Origin: Pectinophora gossypiella
Taxonomy: Eukaryota > Arthropoda > Insecta > Lepidoptera > Gelechiidae
Assembly (NCBI RefSeq): GCF_024362695.1
Contig: NC_065415.1
Coordinates: forward strand, 6,675,438 to 6,739,437
Direction of reading: 5' to 3'
Length of the DNA stretch: 64,000 nucleotides
Part shown: positions 62,853-64,000 of the stretch, piece after piece
Layout: the number at the start of each line of letters is the position of its first letter
Position numbering within the stretch: the stretch's first letter is position 1
Program-made: the position numbers and the translations under genes
The notes under the pieces: generated by a model
Seen by the model: only the letters and a program-made list of their open reading frames with translations
Databases searched by the model: none
What the model was told of the DNA's origin: nothing

Positions 62853-64000
62853 AGATTGTTATAATCGTTTGTAACTTGGCTAATTACAGTCACCAGGGGC
62901 TTTAGCCAAGTTACAAATTAAATTTGAACAATATCATGCATAATACTGATTGAGTTGTAATACTTTGAATAACATACCTTTTTGCCTCAAGTTCTACCTA
63001 TTGTACCTGTATCTACCTACCAGCTACCAAGTTGTATGTTACTTGTTGATTGTTCTACGAAGTTGTACCTGTACTTTTACTAACATCTTCACACAAAATA
63101 TAAACTATGAACAGTTGTTTAATAAAAAAGCTACTCGAAGGCTACGCATCAAATTATTTGACATCGATTTTGCTCATACTTGACAGTCAAATTTTTAAAC
63201 AGGTGTTCAACACTCATTTATTTTTTGTAGCTAGACCATTTACTTTCCCGCTACTTCTAACTAATTATTCCCAGGAACAGTCGAATAAGTGTCTGCGGTA
63301 TTGGAAATCTAATTAGTAGATTCGAGATTAATAGCTCAACGTTCTTAAACCTATTAATATAAGATTTCCTTTCCGATGCTTTTGCCTTACCTTCTTGAAT
63401 GGATTTGAAAGTGCACCAGTCCTATTGAAAACTGCAATTCTGCTACCAAGTTAAATTGGCTTTAAATCACTTCGGTACTTCAATTTATGTGATGGCGTCT
63501 TCTTTTGAACTTTTCCTTAGCTTTAATTCTTTAAGGTAGGTGGACAAAGGTAGGTTAGGGAATAAATATGGATCTCGGTTCCTCAACCTCCTTCATTGAT
63601 ATCATGTAGTTTCCAGGATTTATGCCTATTACATGGGCCTCAAACATAGCTAGCGAGGACTGGGCGTATTGACATTTGGAATTTTACCTTTGAACAGTTT
63701 TAAGGCGGTAATTAAACAGAAACTTTGTAAAAAAGGTTATTGTAAGGTTAGTGATTATTTAGAAGTAATATGAATGCATAAAAATAACTATCTGGGGCTA
63801 ATATTAGGCAGCCAAATTACAAAATTGTATAACAATAGTTTATGTTTTTAGGCTCTATGCCGAGTTTTTCTTGTCGGTTCTTTTCCCTGGCTATACAGGT
63901 TGTGAGAAGCTGCAGTAGTTTTCGACATCCGGACTGCAAAGGCGAATTCAATGAAATTTTGCTTGGCTGTCAAATAGGGATATTCATCGCTTGATTATCT
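62853..64000. other. No gene; short repeat fragment at 63625-63675
   Basis: tattacatgggcctcaaaca, tagctagcgaggactggg is a fragment of the repeat at 1260-1545. No supported gene to the window end. Confidence 0.45.

Overview
The window looks like AT-rich intergenic or intronic DNA from a moth or butterfly (Lepidoptera). The basis is indirect: many short interspersed repeats here resemble families I know from lepidopteran genomes (tRNA-headed SINEs, RTE and Jockey-like LINE 3' ends, a mariner-type MITE with CAGTCATGAG-like ends, LINE tails made of TATG or AATAAATA units). I found no host protein-coding gene, tRNA gene, rRNA gene or CRISPR array that I can defend. Almost everything recognisable is mobile DNA.

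Two full-length Ty3/gypsy LTR retrotransposons dominate. Element 1 (10470-15896, plus strand) has 225-bp LTRs that read as identical, a CTAT target duplication, a primer site matching tRNA-Leu and one 1443-codon Gag-Pol frame. Its 3' region contains an in-phase candidate intron (15030-15533) that would replace the last 18 residues of Pol with a Pro/Glu-rich tail ending inside the 3' LTR. Element 2 (50849-59361, minus strand) has 1349-bp LTRs that also read as identical, a GGGA target duplication, a tRNA-Lys-type primer site, a strong polypurine tract, and separate gag and pol frames joined by a textbook -1 slippery heptamer directly before the gag stop. Both look recently inserted and potentially active. 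Neither has an env gene.

The rest is older or non-autonomous mobile DNA. The left 10 kb holds SINEs, LINE 3' ends and a 768-bp fold-back element nested in a mariner-type MITE (6834-7744). 15.9-32 kb holds a perfect SINE with a 14-bp target duplication, Jockey-like 3' ends, a TIR element, and two RTE remnants (27.2 and 30-31.2 kb). 32.7-36 kb holds a diverged 4-copy tandem array, a (GT)n microsatellite, a 409-bp fold-back element, a Jockey 3' end with a 13-bp target duplication, and a 154-bp MITE. 37-43 kb holds deletion derivatives of a PIF/Harbinger-like and a piggyBac-like transposon, a second copy of the TIR element, and two 270-bp retroposons with their own target duplications. 45-50.8 kb holds repeats and a third fold-back element. 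The last 4.6 kb shows only repeat tails and one miRNA-precursor-sized hairpin.

The genes that work together are those within each LTR element: Gag forms the particle, protease cuts the polyprotein, RT/RNase H makes cDNA from the tRNA primer and polypurine tract, and integrase inserts it with a 4-bp duplication. Non-autonomous elements would depend on enzymes encoded elsewhere. All alignments were done by eye and family names come from memory, so repeat borders are accurate to a few bases only where a target duplication is given.
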